Part shown: positions 1 through 8,346 of the stretch, piece after piece
How positions within the stretch are numbered: position 1 is the first letter of the stretch
How the letters are laid out: every line of letters starts with the position of its first letter
NCBI GenBank assembly: GCA_903877095.1
Contig: CAIRCP010000063.1
Coordinates: forward strand, 1-41,608
Source of the DNA: an uncultured Actinomycetes bacterium
GTDB lineage: Bacteria; Actinomycetota; Actinomycetes; Mycobacteriales; Mycobacteriaceae
Length of the DNA: 41,608 bases
Direction of reading: 5' to 3'
Program-made: the position numbers and the translations under genes
The notes under the pieces: model-generated
Database searches by the model: none
What the model was told of the DNA's origin: nothing
What the model saw: only the letters and a program-made list of their open reading frames with translations

Positions 1-132
1 CCGATGAGACATCCCACAGATCGCCCTGCGAATCCGAATTACCCTGCACGACAACATTATCGCAGGTCAAGCACCAAAAACCGGATCAACACAGCGACTG
101 GTGCACTACCGGATTGTTCAGCAGACTCCTAG
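1..132. other. left-edge stretch with no recognisable gene
   Basis: I see no convincing coding region here. The stretch is less GC-rich than the flanking genes. A plus-strand frame runs from about base 8 with a plausible-looking composition, but I do not recognise a family. The transporter fragment that follows meets an in-frame TAG at 130-132, so the boundary near 110-132 is probably a deletion or insertion joint rather than a natural intergenic region. Confidence 0.3.
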
Positions 133-648
133 TCGCTGCTCGGTGGTCTGGTGCTGGGCGCCGGGGCGGTGATCAACGGCGCCTGCAGCACCGGCACGAT
201 CGCCCGCATCGGTTCCGGTGAGTTCGCCTACGGCCTGACGATCGCCGGATTCTTCGTCGGGTGCCTGATGGCGCCGCACCTGTTCGGCCGCCTGGCATCT
301 GATCACCCCCGGACGGCGCCGCCCTTCACCCTCGAACGCAGCGTGCTCTTCGTCGCACTGCTGTCCGGCGCCATTGTCGCGGGACGCTCCCTGAGAGGGA
401 CGCGGCTTGTCGGTCCACTGAAGCCGCGCGCCATCCGGTGCACGGTCGGCGGCCTGATCATGGGGATCGGCTTCTCGATCGCGCCGGGGGCCTTCGAGGG
501 TGACACCCTGCTGGGCCAGCCGCTGCTCCTGGCCTACGCCTGGACGACCATGGGGGCGTCCTATCTGGCCATCATTCTCGGATTGCTGGTGCTGCGATCC
601 CGGGTCGGAGGCCGCATCGCAGCGCTGCGGCCGGACCCGCCGGCGGCG
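133..648 (+). pseudogene. YeeE/YedE-type (sulfur transport domain) membrane protein fragment
   Basis: The reading frame shows two YeeE/YedE hallmarks. One is a Gly-Ala-Cys-rich loop (NGACSTGTIARIGSGEFAYG) near its start and the other is a second glycine-rich segment (IMGIGFSIAPGAFEG), each in a hydrophobic stretch. YeeE/YedE proteins are inner-membrane channels for thiosulfate or related sulfur species, normally with 8-9 or more helices. Here the frame meets a stop at 130-132, so the N-terminal helices are missing and the GTG at 151 is not a natural start. After about base 645 the frame no longer encodes transporter sequence and runs into SDR-derived DNA. I read it as an inactive remnant. Family assignment is fairly secure from the repeated motifs; the exact substrate cannot be inferred. 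Confidence 0.7.
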
Positions 649-975
649 GGGTCACCGCGTTCCCCAACCTGGGGAGCTACCACGCCGCAAAGTGGGCGCT
701 GGAGGGGCTCACCCAGTCACTGGCCGGCGAAGTCGCCGCGTTCGGCATTCACGTCACGCTGGTGGAGCCGGGCGGCTTCGCCACCGACTGGGTCGGCGCA
801 GCCACGCAGTCGGCTCCGCTGGATCCTGACGATCGCCGACGCCGACGAGCCGCCGTTGCGGGTTTTCCTCGGCGCGAACGTCTTCGCCCTGGCCAGAGCC
901 GACTACCAGAGCCGGCTTGCGCAGTGGGAGCAGTGGGAGTCGGTGGCGCACGAGGCGCACGACTCGGGCGTTTAG
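641..975 (+). pseudogene. short-chain dehydrogenase remnant (two deletions)
   Basis: From about 641 one frame encodes the SDR active-site segment: LGSYHAAKWALEGL (YxxxK) followed by VEPGGFATDW (PG motif). Near 815-825 the match jumps to the next frame, which encodes a typical SDR C-terminus (PPLRVFLGANVFALARADY) and ends at TAG 973-975. The N-terminal Rossmann half with TGxxxGxG and NNAG is absent, and the jump implies loss of roughly 30 codons out of frame. No functional protein can be made. The remnant abuts the YeeE fragment directly, so at least two deletion joints lie within 200 bases. Its last bases overlap the stop codon of the TetR gene on the other strand. Confidence 0.75.
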
Positions 976-1556
976 CTCGGTCCGATAAGCGCGTCGAGCA
1001 TGACGGACGCGCTCGGTTCGAGATTTCCGTAGCCGCAGCGCGCGAGCATCAGCAGGCCGAGGAAATTCTGGAGCAGAGCCCGTGCGAGGTCACGTGACGG
1101 CGCGGCGAACCGATGGCCCGCCTCCCCGGCGCGGTCCAGGGCCGAGCAGAGCGCATCTTCTACCCGGACGATGCCGCGGTCGACCGCGTCGCGGATCACC
1201 GGGACTGCATAGCCAGACTGCTGGCTTGTGGTGGCAAGCAGGCACCCGTGGGGCGTTGCCGGGTTGCCCGCCGATTCAGTGGCGGTGAGGACGAACCGGC
1301 GGATCCCGCGCAAGGGATCGTCGGCAGCCTCAAGGTAGCGGCGAACCCGGACGTCGACCACACACTCGACGTAGCGGTCGATCGCTGCGGCGAGGAGCTC
1401 GTCGCGCGAACGGAACCGCCGGTATATCGACGGCGCCCGTAGGTCCAGGGCGATTTCGAGGTCGCGGATGGTGACGTCATCGCATCCCCGCTGCCACGCC
1501 AGCGCGTAGGTGATGTCGAGTACGTCGGAGTCCCCCGTCTTGGCGGGTCGGCCCAT
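972..1556 (-). CDS. TetR/AcrR family transcriptional regulator
   Basis: The 194-residue protein has the TetR layout. An N-terminal helix-turn-helix lies at about residues 27-48 (VTIRDLEIALDLRAPSIYRRF, here split as VTIRDLEIALDLRAPS then IYRRF), and an all-helical ligand/dimer domain follows. The ATG at 1556 is chosen because an excellent ribosome site (AGGAGGTGATC) lies just upstream; longer in-frame starts would run through the intergenic operator. The gene is divergent from a haloalkane dehalogenase across 91 bases that contain a perfect palindrome. The standard reading is therefore repression of the dehalogenase, and of itself, relieved by the substrate or a related ligand. The ligand is not deducible. 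Its stop codon overlaps the decayed SDR. Confidence 0.9.
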   Translation of the reverse strand: MGRPAKTGDSDVLDITYALAWQRGCDDVTIRDLEIALDLRAPSIYRRFRSRDELLAAAIDRYVECVVDVRVRRYLEAADDPLRGIRRFVLTATESAGNPATPHGCLLATTSQQSGYAVPVIRDAVDRGIVRVEDALCSALDRAGEAGHRFAAPSRDLARALLQNFLGLLMLARCGYGNLEPSASVMLDALIGPS

Positions 1557-1580
1557 ACTGATCACCTCCTGAGACCCGGG

Positions 1581-1609
1581 TTGACAAATGGTAGCAAGCG
1601 CTACCAAAC
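1581..1609. promoter_or_regulatory. TTGACA -35 box and palindromic TetR operator
   Basis: A consensus TTGACA lies at 1581-1586 on the plus strand. It is followed at 1589-1606 by a perfect inverted repeat, TGGTAGC-AAGC-GCTACCA (7-base arms, 4-base spacer). The palindrome fills the space where the spacer and -10 element of the dehalogenase promoter should be, and it sits between the two divergent genes. A TetR dimer bound here would block both promoters. The palindrome is seen directly; the protein-site pairing is inferred from position. Confidence 0.75.
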
Positions 1610-1647
1610 TGCCGAACAGTCCCGTTCCGAGCTGTGGAGAGGCCACC

Positions 1648-2541
1648 ATGCAGGTTCTGCGTACGCCCGATAGTCGCTTCGAGAATCTGCCCGATTGGGC
1701 GTTCGCGCCGCAGTACGCAACCATCACCGACGCCGCCACCGGGCAGGACTTACGGATGGCCTATGTCGACGAGGGCCCGCGGGACGGCCGCACGGTATTG
1801 CTGCTGCACGGGGAGCCCAGCTGTTCCTACCTGTATCGGCACATGATCCCGGCCCTCGTCGCCTCGGGCCATCGGGTGGTGGCTCCGGATCTGATCGGCT
1901 TCGGCCGCTCCGATAAGCCGGCTGATCGTGCCGACTACACCTACGAACGTCATGTCGCGTGGCTGTCCCAGTGGTTCACCGATCTGGGTCTGCACGACGT
2001 GGTTCTGTTCTGCCAGGACTGGGGTGGGCTGCTCGGTTTGCGCCTGGTGGCGGCATTTCCGGATCGTTTCGCCGGTGTGGTCGTCGCCAACACGGGGCTG
2101 CCGGTCGGGACCGGATTCTCCGAGGGGTTCTCGCAATGGCTGGCGTTCAGCCAGAGCACGCCGGATCTGCCGATCGGCCGGATCGTCGACATGGGCACCG
2201 GCCGGACCCTGAGCGCGGCCGAGGTCGCGGCCTACGACGCGCCGTTCCCCGACACGAGTTACAAGGCCGGCGCCTGTCAGTTCCCGACCCTGGTTCCGAT
2301 CACGGCCGAACACGGCTCCGTCGAGGAGAACAAGGCGGCGTGGGCGGTGCTCACGCAATTCGACAGGCCATTCGTCACGGCGTTCAGCGATGCCGACCCC
2401 ATCACCGCCGGCGGGGATGCGGTTTTCCAGAAGCTGGTACCCGGAGCCAAGGGACAACCGCACGTCACGCTCTCGGGAGCGCATTTCCTCCAGGAGGATT
2501 GCCCCCAGGACATCGTGGCCGTCATCGAAGGTGTCCAGTAG
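1648..2541 (+). CDS. haloalkane dehalogenase (HLD-I type alpha/beta hydrolase)
   Basis: This 297-residue enzyme should hydrolyse carbon-halogen bonds of haloalkanes to alcohol plus halide. It resembles subfamily I dehalogenases (DhlA, and mycobacterial DhmA/DmbB). Visible catalytic features are the HGEPS oxyanion motif at about residue 54, nucleophile Asp124 with halide-binding Trp125 in CQDWGG, a second candidate halide-binding Trp164 in the cap (SQWLAFSQ), the acid Asp250 in FSDADP, and the base His279 in SGAHF. Length equals that of DmbB-type enzymes. The ATG at 1648 has GGAGAGG upstream; the frame is open further left but only through the operator. It is divergent from the TetR gene and very probably controlled by it. 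Related epoxide hydrolases use a different oxyanion/halide environment, so a dehalogenase is the best call. The natural substrate is unknown. Confidence 0.9.
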   Translation: MQVLRTPDSRFENLPDWAFAPQYATITDAATGQDLRMAYVDEGPRDGRTVLLLHGEPSCSYLYRHMIPALVASGHRVVAPDLIGFGRSDKPADRADYTYERHVAWLSQWFTDLGLHDVVLFCQDWGGLLGLRLVAAFPDRFAGVVVANTGLPVGTGFSEGFSQWLAFSQSTPDLPIGRIVDMGTGRTLSAAEVAAYDAPFPDTSYKAGACQFPTLVPITAEHGSVEENKAAWAVLTQFDRPFVTAFSDADPITAGGDAVFQKLVPGAKGQPHVTLSGAHFLQEDCPQDIVAVIEGVQ

Positions 2542-2548
2542 CAGAACG

Positions 2549-3922
2549 TCATTCGGGCTCGATGTCCATCACCGGCGTCGGCCGGCGCAGTCCCCGCGTC
2601 ACGGCGAGCAGCCACAGCAGCCCGGCTCCGAGCCAGCACAGTCCGACGATCAGCGTCAGACCGGACAGGCTGAACCACAGCCAGACGGTGAGCACGAAAC
2701 CGGTCAGCGGCAGGATCAGATGCCGCAGCAGGTCGACGCCACTGCGCTCCCGCAGGTCGATGAAGTAGTGCTTGATCACCGCGAGGTTCACCGCCGAGAA
2801 GGCAACCAGCGCACCGAAACTGATGATCGACGCCAGCGTGGTCAGATCGATGATGATGGCCAGCAGAGACACCACGCTCACCAGCAGGATGGCATAGACC
2901 GGGGTGCTGAACCGCGGCGAGACGTGACCGAAGAAGCGCCGCGGCAGGACGCCGTCGCGTCCCATCGCGTAGAGAATGCGGGCCACCGACGCCTGCGAGG
3001 TGAGCGCCGACCCGATGCACCCGGCGACGTAGGCCGCCGTGAAGAAGGTCTCCAGGAACTTGCCGCCCGCGGTGCGCATCACCTCCAGCGAACCGGAATC
3101 CACATCGGCGAACGCGTTGGAGGGGAACACCAACTGCGAGAGGTAGGACAGCACGATGAACAGCAACCCGGCACCGACGGTGGCCATGATGATGGCCCTT
3201 GGTACGTCGCGCGTCGGGTGCTTGGCCTCCTCGGAAAGTGTTGATACGGCGTCGAATCCGAGGAACGACAGACACAGCACCGCCGCGCCGGCGAAGACGA
3301 CGCCCAGGCCGGTGGCCGAACCGTCGCCGCGGAACGGCGCCGCGAGGTCGACGCTGCCCTTTCCGGTCACCGTGACCACCGACATGGCGACGAAGGTGAG
3401 GATGAAGACCGTCTGCACGGCGATGATGATGCTGCTGGCCCGTGCCACCGAGACGATGCCCACGATGTTGAGCACGGTGACGATGGCGATCGACACCACG
3501 ATGAACACCCAGGCCGGGACGGCCGGGAATGCCGCTTCCAGATATATCCCGATGACGAGGTAGTTGATCATCGGCAGGAACAGGTAATCCAGCAGCAGCG
3601 ACCAGCCGATCAGGAAGCCCAACGGCGCACCGAACGTCTTCTGGGTGTAGGTGTAGGCCGATCCGGCGACCGGGAACGCCACCACCATCCGCGCGTAGGA
3701 CAGCGCGGTGAATCCCATTGCGACGAGGGTGACTATGTAGGCGAGGGGTAGCCGACCGCCGGTGGTCTCGGTGACGATGCCGTAGGTGGTGAACACCGTG
3801 AGCGGCACGATGTAGACCAACCCGAACAGCACCAGCGACGGCAGACCCAGGGCCCGCCGAAGCTGTCCTTCGGGTTCGGCCACCAAGGGCCCCGGGACGG
3901 GGGAATTCGTCGGCGTCGTCAT
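2549..3922 (-). CDS. APC superfamily amino acid/amine permease
   Basis: The 457-residue integral membrane protein has about twelve hydrophobic helices. It carries APC-family features: a glycine-rich first helix region following LGLPSLVLFGLVYIVP, PVAGSAYTY in helix 3, and the FLGFDAVSTLSEEAKHP segment typical of helix 6 and the next loop. It is expected to take up an amino acid or related amine using an ion gradient. The ATG at 3922 overlaps the TGA of the upstream amidohydrolase as ATGA, so the two are translationally coupled. The natural reading is that this permease imports the substrate, or a product precursor, of that hydrolase. It ends 7 bases from the convergent dehalogenase gene. Substrate is not deducible. 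Confidence 0.9.
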   Translation of the reverse strand: MTTPTNSPVPGPLVAEPEGQLRRALGLPSLVLFGLVYIVPLTVFTTYGIVTETTGGRLPLAYIVTLVAMGFTALSYARMVVAFPVAGSAYTYTQKTFGAPLGFLIGWSLLLDYLFLPMINYLVIGIYLEAAFPAVPAWVFIVVSIAIVTVLNIVGIVSVARASSIIIAVQTVFILTFVAMSVVTVTGKGSVDLAAPFRGDGSATGLGVVFAGAAVLCLSFLGFDAVSTLSEEAKHPTRDVPRAIIMATVGAGLLFIVLSYLSQLVFPSNAFADVDSGSLEVMRTAGGKFLETFFTAAYVAGCIGSALTSQASVARILYAMGRDGVLPRRFFGHVSPRFSTPVYAILLVSVVSLLAIIIDLTTLASIISFGALVAFSAVNLAVIKHYFIDLRERSGVDLLRHLILPLTGFVLTVWLWFSLSGLTLIVGLCWLGAGLLWLLAVTRGLRRPTPVMDIEPE

Positions 3923-5541
3923 GCGCCTGCCTTTCCGTCGAAGCGATAGGCCGGCCGGCCGCGCAGATAGGTGGCGCGCACCGTGATGTCCGGGAGTTGC
4001 AGAGCCGGGGTGTCGCGCGGATCGCGGTCCAGCCAGACCAAGTCGGCGCTGGCGCCGGGTGTGATTGTGCCCCAGGTGTTTTCGGCGAATGCCTGGTAGG
4101 CGACGCCGGCGGTGTAGGCCGAGAGCGCGCGGTCGATCGGGATGATCCCGTGCGGGGTCCAGCCGCCTTCCGGCTGTCCGTCGACGGTCAGCCGGGAGAC
4201 CCCCACCGAGATGCCCTCCAGCGGCGCCCCGGAGGACACCGGCCAGTCCGAGCCGTGGGCCAGTTTCGCGCCGCTGGCCAGGAGCGAGGCCATCCGGTAC
4301 TGCCGGTCGGCGCGTTCGGCGCCGAGGCGCGGGACGGTGAGCACCGTCATCAGCGGATCCAGCTGTGCCCACAGCGGCTGCATGTTGGGGATCACCCCGA
4401 GTTCGGCGAACCGACCGATGTCGGCGTCGTCGACCAGTTGGGCGTGGGCGATGACGGGGCGGCGGTCGCGCGGCCCGTTGCGGCGGATGACGTATTCGAT
4501 GGCGTCCAGGGCCTGTCGGGCGGCGGCGTCACCGATGGCATGGATGTGGATCTGCAGGCCGAGGTCGTCCACTCGGGCCGCTGCCTCGGCCAGGGCGTCG
4601 CCTTCCCAGTTTTGCTGGCCGTGGCTGTGCATTCCGGAGCAGTACGGCTCCAGCAGCGCGCCGGTCTCGTTCTCGACCACACCGTCGGCGAAGAACTTGA
4701 CGGTGTTGGCGGTGAGCAGAGGTGAGCCAACCTCCTCGACGAGCCGGCGGGATTCGCTGAACTGCCGCACCTGTTCGTCGAAGTACCGCGGGTCGGCGTA
4801 GAGGGCGAGATTGACGCGCATCCGCAGGGCATCGCGTCGGGCCGCCGCCACATAGGTCGCCACGTCGGCGGGTTCCACCCAGGCGTCCTGCACCCAGGTG
4901 ACGCCGAGAGCCAGCAGATAGTCGGCGGCGGTGTCCAGGGCGGCGATCCGGACCTCTTCGTCGCGGGCCGGCATGACGTTCGCCACCAGATCCACCGCAC
5001 CCCATTCGCGCAGGGTTCCCAGCACGGATCCGTCTGCGCGGCGGGGGATTTCGCCGAGTACCGGGTCGGGGGTGTCCGCAGTGATGCCCGCGCGGTCGAG
5101 GGCGACGGTGTTGCACCACGCCGTGTGGTAGTCCCAGGCCCGCAGCACCACCGGCCGGTCGGGCACCACCGAGTCCAGCCACCGGGCGTCGAAGAGGCTC
5201 TCCGGCGCCAGGCTGCCGTCGTAGGAGCCGCCGACGATCCACTCCTGATCGGGGTGGGCGTCGGCGTAGGTCTTGACGGCGGCGAGGATTTCGTCGACCG
5301 AACGGCAGGGCCGCACCGCCGGGCCGGCGGACTCCAACCCGCCGTAGAGCGGGTGGGCGTGACCGTCGCCGAACGACGGCATCAGGAATCCGCCTTGCAG
5401 ATCGACGATCTCGGCTCCGGCGGGCGCCATCGCACGGGCCTGCGCGCCGACCGCGCGCACGACGCCGTCGGCCACCAGCACGGCGTCGGCGTCCTGACTT
5501 CCGGTCCAGATGGTGCCGCCGGTGAATAGCGTGGCACTCAT
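3919..5541 (-). CDS. YtcJ-type metal-dependent amidohydrolase (Amidohydro_3)
   Basis: The 540-residue protein has the amidohydrolase TIM-barrel metal motifs: GHAHP near residue 60, HIHAIGD in the middle, IAHAQLVDD after it, and the late HGSDWPV with the catalytic Asp. The flanking beta-sandwich segments (LFTGGTIWTG at the start, GASADLVWLDRDP near the end) are typical of the YtcJ/NfdA group, which hydrolyses N-formyl or other amide bonds. No signal peptide is seen, so it is cytosolic. The ATG at 5541 overlaps the stop of the upstream secreted protein (ATGA), and its own stop overlaps the permease start. A second, separate amidohydrolase of the same group, also next to a transporter, lies at 29500-31221. 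Confidence 0.9.
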   Translation of the reverse strand: MSATLFTGGTIWTGSQDADAVLVADGVVRAVGAQARAMAPAGAEIVDLQGGFLMPSFGDGHAHPLYGGLESAGPAVRPCRSVDEILAAVKTYADAHPDQEWIVGGSYDGSLAPESLFDARWLDSVVPDRPVVLRAWDYHTAWCNTVALDRAGITADTPDPVLGEIPRRADGSVLGTLREWGAVDLVANVMPARDEEVRIAALDTAADYLLALGVTWVQDAWVEPADVATYVAAARRDALRMRVNLALYADPRYFDEQVRQFSESRRLVEEVGSPLLTANTVKFFADGVVENETGALLEPYCSGMHSHGQQNWEGDALAEAAARVDDLGLQIHIHAIGDAAARQALDAIEYVIRRNGPRDRRPVIAHAQLVDDADIGRFAELGVIPNMQPLWAQLDPLMTVLTVPRLGAERADRQYRMASLLASGAKLAHGSDWPVSSGAPLEGISVGVSRLTVDGQPEGGWTPHGIIPIDRALSAYTAGVAYQAFAENTWGTITPGASADLVWLDRDPRDTPALQLPDITVRATYLRGRPAYRFDGKAGA

Positions 5542-6692
5542 CGGGGCGTCACGATCGTGGGGATGGTGCCGCGCGGCGCGTCGGAGGCCAGTCCGCCGAA
5601 ATAAGCGCCCGACCACATCCACAGCCCCGCCTGCAGTCGCAGCGAACTGCGGGCCAGATCGGGGTCACCGTCGGCGTAGGCCAGCATGCTCGACAGCACG
5701 GCGGCCTTGCTGACCATCAGGTAGGCCGAGCTCAGGTCGACCAGCGCCCCGTAGGACGCCGGGGAGAACGCGCCCGCCTGGGCGATGAGTCCCCAGACGG
5801 CGCGTCCGGTTCCGGTGGCGCCCTCCAGCAGCGACGTCCACGCCTTCATCTCGTGCCAGGGCAGACTCTTCGGGGTGTCCAGACTGGCCAGCGCGCTGTC
5901 ATACCGGTTGGCGATCTCCAGCGGGAAGGCCGTCGAGTTGCAGTCCAGAAATCCCTTACAGCTCAGGCTGTCCAGCCGCGACGGCACACCGGCCGGCGGA
6001 TTCTCCAGCAGGAACTGCAGATACCCGCGGTTGTAGCCGTACAGGGTCAGCAGCACCGGGACCGACGCCCGCGCCGCAGTGGCGACAATCCACGGCGGCC
6101 GACTGGTCGCCGCCCCGGCCAGTCCGGCCGAGAGCGCGTCGAACAGCCGGATGCCGATGGCTGAAAGACTGAGATCATTTGCGGCGCTTGATGTTCCGGT
6201 CGACGTCGCGACCGCCGCCGGGGCGTCCCGCAGGTTGTCACGCAACCACACGCCGCCGAAGTAACCCGACAAGGCCAGGTTCCCGAGGTCGGCGCGGACC
6301 TGCTTGGGCGGAGGGTTCGGAGTGGCCAGTGCGTCGAGGCTGCGGACTGCGAGATCGCCGAAGAAGAAGCGTGGGTTGTCTTTCGGGTCACCCCCGGCGG
6401 CGACGTAGTCGTTGGCCGCCGTGGTGACCGCCTCAGTGGAGACCTCGAAGGACTGCCCGTTCTCGACCGGCATCGGCGGCAGTTGCACCGTCACACTTGG
6501 CGCGGCACCGCGGGCCATCGGCACTGCGGGCAGAGCGAGATCAGCGCGGGAAGCGCGATCTGGACGCAGTCTCGATGAGGCCGAATCCGCTGTGCCCGAG
6601 GGCGATTCGGCGTCCGGAGCCGCCCAGGCGACGGCGGGTCCGCACAGCACAACCGTACCCAGACCGACGCCCAGGATCAGCCCCCGGATCAT
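5538..6692 (-). CDS. secreted protein of unknown function
   Basis: I do not recognise a family. The protein (384 residues from this start) begins with a signal peptide (MIRGLILGVGLGTVVL, then an Ala-x-Ala-like site before APDAES). A low-complexity Ser/Ala/Pro stretch follows, then a mainly helical alanine-rich domain with a single Cys pair (CKGFLDCNS) that could form a disulfide. The start at 6692 is preferred because it forms an ATGA overlap with the preceding DUF1906 gene, like the other junctions in this chain; ATG at 6707 is an in-frame alternative. Its stop overlaps the amidohydrolase start, so four genes are linked by short overlaps. A cell-envelope role is likely; nothing more specific can be said. 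Confidence 0.8.
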   Translation of the reverse strand: MIRGLILGVGLGTVVLCGPAVAWAAPDAESPSGTADSASSRLRPDRASRADLALPAVPMARGAAPSVTVQLPPMPVENGQSFEVSTEAVTTAANDYVAAGGDPKDNPRFFFGDLAVRSLDALATPNPPPKQVRADLGNLALSGYFGGVWLRDNLRDAPAAVATSTGTSSAANDLSLSAIGIRLFDALSAGLAGAATSRPPWIVATAARASVPVLLTLYGYNRGYLQFLLENPPAGVPSRLDSLSCKGFLDCNSTAFPLEIANRYDSALASLDTPKSLPWHEMKAWTSLLEGATGTGRAVWGLIAQAGAFSPASYGALVDLSSAYLMVSKAAVLSSMLAYADGDPDLARSSLRLQAGLWMWSGAYFGGLASDAPRGTIPTIVTPR

Positions 6693-7486
6693 CTGGGCAG
6701 ATCCCATTGCCCGAAATCGGGAGCGAGGACGTCATCGACGTCGACGCTGACGCCGTCGATGATCGCGCCGGGGTCGGTCGCGGTCACCACTTCGCGCTGG
6801 AACAGCACCGCGCCCGGTGCCCGCTTGCCGCCCGACCACGCCTTGGTCTGCCACGCCCAGCGGTAGCCCGGCGTTGTGGAGGGTCCGACGACGCCGTCGG
6901 CGATCGCCCAGCCGAGTTCGTTGACGCCGCCGTAGATGCCGGTGCGGGCCGCGCCCAGCACCGAGTTGATGCCCCGGAACCACGGCGCGGCAAGGGTTTT
7001 CCACCGGTCGGCGTCCAGCGGCTCGTCGACGCTGAAGAAGATCGGCGCGCTGGCGGGACCACCGGCCGCGGTGTGCAGCGCCAGCGCAGTCTGCGCGTCG
7101 GCCACCCCGCCGTCATAGCCGCGGGTGAAATCCGACGGGCTGTTGACCCAGCCCGGCTTGCCGTACTGGTAGATGCTCACGACGTGCAGGCCCAGCGCCC
7201 GCAAGCCGTCGGTGTAGGCCCGGCTGACCGGTTTGAAGTCGAAAGTGGCGCCCGGCCGAAGCTGCGAGACATACACCAGTACGCCGTCGTAACCGGCGGC
7301 CTTGATGGCCTCCGGCGATACCTGCCGGACGGCGAAGTCGACCAGCTGCAGGCCCTCGGCGGCGGCCTTCGGCGCCTGGGCGGTCGCCGCGAGCACTGTC
7401 GGTCCGGCGACCGCGGACACCACGGCGGGGACGGCGTACCTGAGAACCTGGCGGCGGGAGGGGCGGCGGGATGAACTCAGCGTCAC
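6689..7486 (-). CDS. Tat-exported DUF1906 (Rv2525c-like) glycoside hydrolase-like protein
   Basis: The 265-residue protein opens with a twin-arginine signal (SRRPSRRQVLRYAVPAVVS). It continues as a DUF1906 TIM-barrel domain: YDGVLVYVS early, VVSIYQYGKPGW, then FFSVDEPLDADRW and YGGVNELGW, with an Asp-rich end (IDGVSVDVDDVLAP). DUF1906 proteins resemble GH25-like folds; Rv2525c of M. tuberculosis is a Tat substrate linked to the cell envelope, though its chemistry is unresolved. The start is GTG at 7486. A TATACC -10-like hexamer (7500-7495) lies so close that the transcript could be nearly leaderless. The gene is the first of an ATGA-linked chain of four genes. Confidence 0.88.
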   Translation of the reverse strand: MTLSSSRRPSRRQVLRYAVPAVVSAVAGPTVLAATAQAPKAAAEGLQLVDFAVRQVSPEAIKAAGYDGVLVYVSQLRPGATFDFKPVSRAYTDGLRALGLHVVSIYQYGKPGWVNSPSDFTRGYDGGVADAQTALALHTAAGGPASAPIFFSVDEPLDADRWKTLAAPWFRGINSVLGAARTGIYGGVNELGWAIADGVVGPSTTPGYRWAWQTKAWSGGKRAPGAVLFQREVVTATDPGAIIDGVSVDVDDVLAPDFGQWDLPR

Positions 7487-7513
7487 ACCGAAAGGGTATA
7501 TCCGTTCAGCAGG

Positions 7514-8209
7514 TCAGGACTTGGCCGGCAGCAGGCCGGGATCGCCCACGCCGACGGTGATACGCGGATTTGCCGCCGGGTCGAGCCAGGTCAGAATCTG
7601 TTTCATCTGATCGCGCCCGATCGCGACGCAGCCCCAGGTGGGAGTTCCGTCGGTGACATGCAGGAAGATGCCCGACACCTTGCCGGGGATTCGCTGCGGA
7701 TTGACCGCGATGTTGACGGCGTAGTCGTAGACGGGCCCCGAGTCGTAGAGGTTCTCGGTGATCGCCGACGGACTGGCAGCCGAGCGGACATGGGTGTTGT
7801 AGGTCGGGGAATCGGCGTCCTCGTCCCACCAATCCTGTTTGGTGGCCTGGAAGTAGGGCATTTTTGTGCCCGGGTTCGACTCGCGCCCGAAGGCCTGGTC
7901 GAAGGCGAACGTGCCGACCGGGGTGCGGTGTACGCCGTCAGCGCCCTCGCCCACGCCGACATCGCCGACCATCGCCTTCGTCGGCCCGAGCACCACCTTC
8001 CAGTCCTGCCCGACTCGCTGGAAGGCGGTGAGGGTTCCGGCGGTGGCATCGGCTTTCGGCACTCCGACGACGATCCACTGGGTGGACTGCGCGGCCGGCG
8101 CCGTTGCCGGCTCGGCCGACCCGGACACCGCCAACGGCAGGCTCACCAGGACCGCGCCGATCTGGGCGGCGAGGACGGCAAGGGGCTTGGGCATGGTCAC
8201 AAGCGCCAT
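7514..8209 (-). CDS. secreted L,D-transpeptidase catalytic-domain (YkuD-like) protein
   Basis: The 231-residue protein has an N-terminal hydrophobic signal segment (about residues 8-32) and then one YkuD-like domain. Visible features are DGVHRTPVGTFAF, typical of these domains, and the catalytic region with His184 (GIFLHV) and Cys194 in PTWGCVAI. In canonical mycobacterial L,D-transpeptidases the cysteine motif is SHGC and Ig-like domains precede the catalytic domain. Here the motif is TWGC and no Ig domain is present, which places it with the Rv0309-like group rather than LdtMt1/2. It probably acts on peptidoglycan or a related periplasmic substrate. The start could be 8209 or the Met at 8194. 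Confidence 0.85.
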   Translation of the reverse strand: MALVTMPKPLAVLAAQIGAVLVSLPLAVSGSAEPATAPAAQSTQWIVVGVPKADATAGTLTAFQRVGQDWKVVLGPTKAMVGDVGVGEGADGVHRTPVGTFAFDQAFGRESNPGTKMPYFQATKQDWWDEDADSPTYNTHVRSAASPSAITENLYDSGPVYDYAVNIAVNPQRIPGKVSGIFLHVTDGTPTWGCVAIGRDQMKQILTWLDPAANPRITVGVGDPGLLPAKS

Positions 8210-8298
8210 GGTATCGACGCGATCAGCGGGGCCCGCCGCCGCGAAACGCGCCGCAGCCGAACCGGCTGCGAACCGAGACCTCGGCGTGATTCAGGACT

Positions 8299-8346
8299 CG
8301 ATGTTTCGCTGCGCTCAGTGCCCGATGTTTCGCTGCGCTCAGTGCA
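8299..8346. repeat. 24-bp tandem direct repeat, two copies
   Basis: Units at 8299-8322 and 8323-8346 agree at 23 of 24 bases; each contains GTTTCGCTGCGCTCAGTG. The second copy overlaps the last codons and stop of the AMIN-like gene, so the duplication has fixed that C-terminus. It lies in the 129-base space between two minus-strand genes and has no evident promoter or terminator feature. Confidence 0.85.

Noticed and set aside
2549..4372. Extended 607-residue reading of the permease
   Set aside because: The added N-terminus is out-of-frame amidohydrolase sequence, Arg-rich and without helices; ATG 3922 with ATGA overlap is the natural start.
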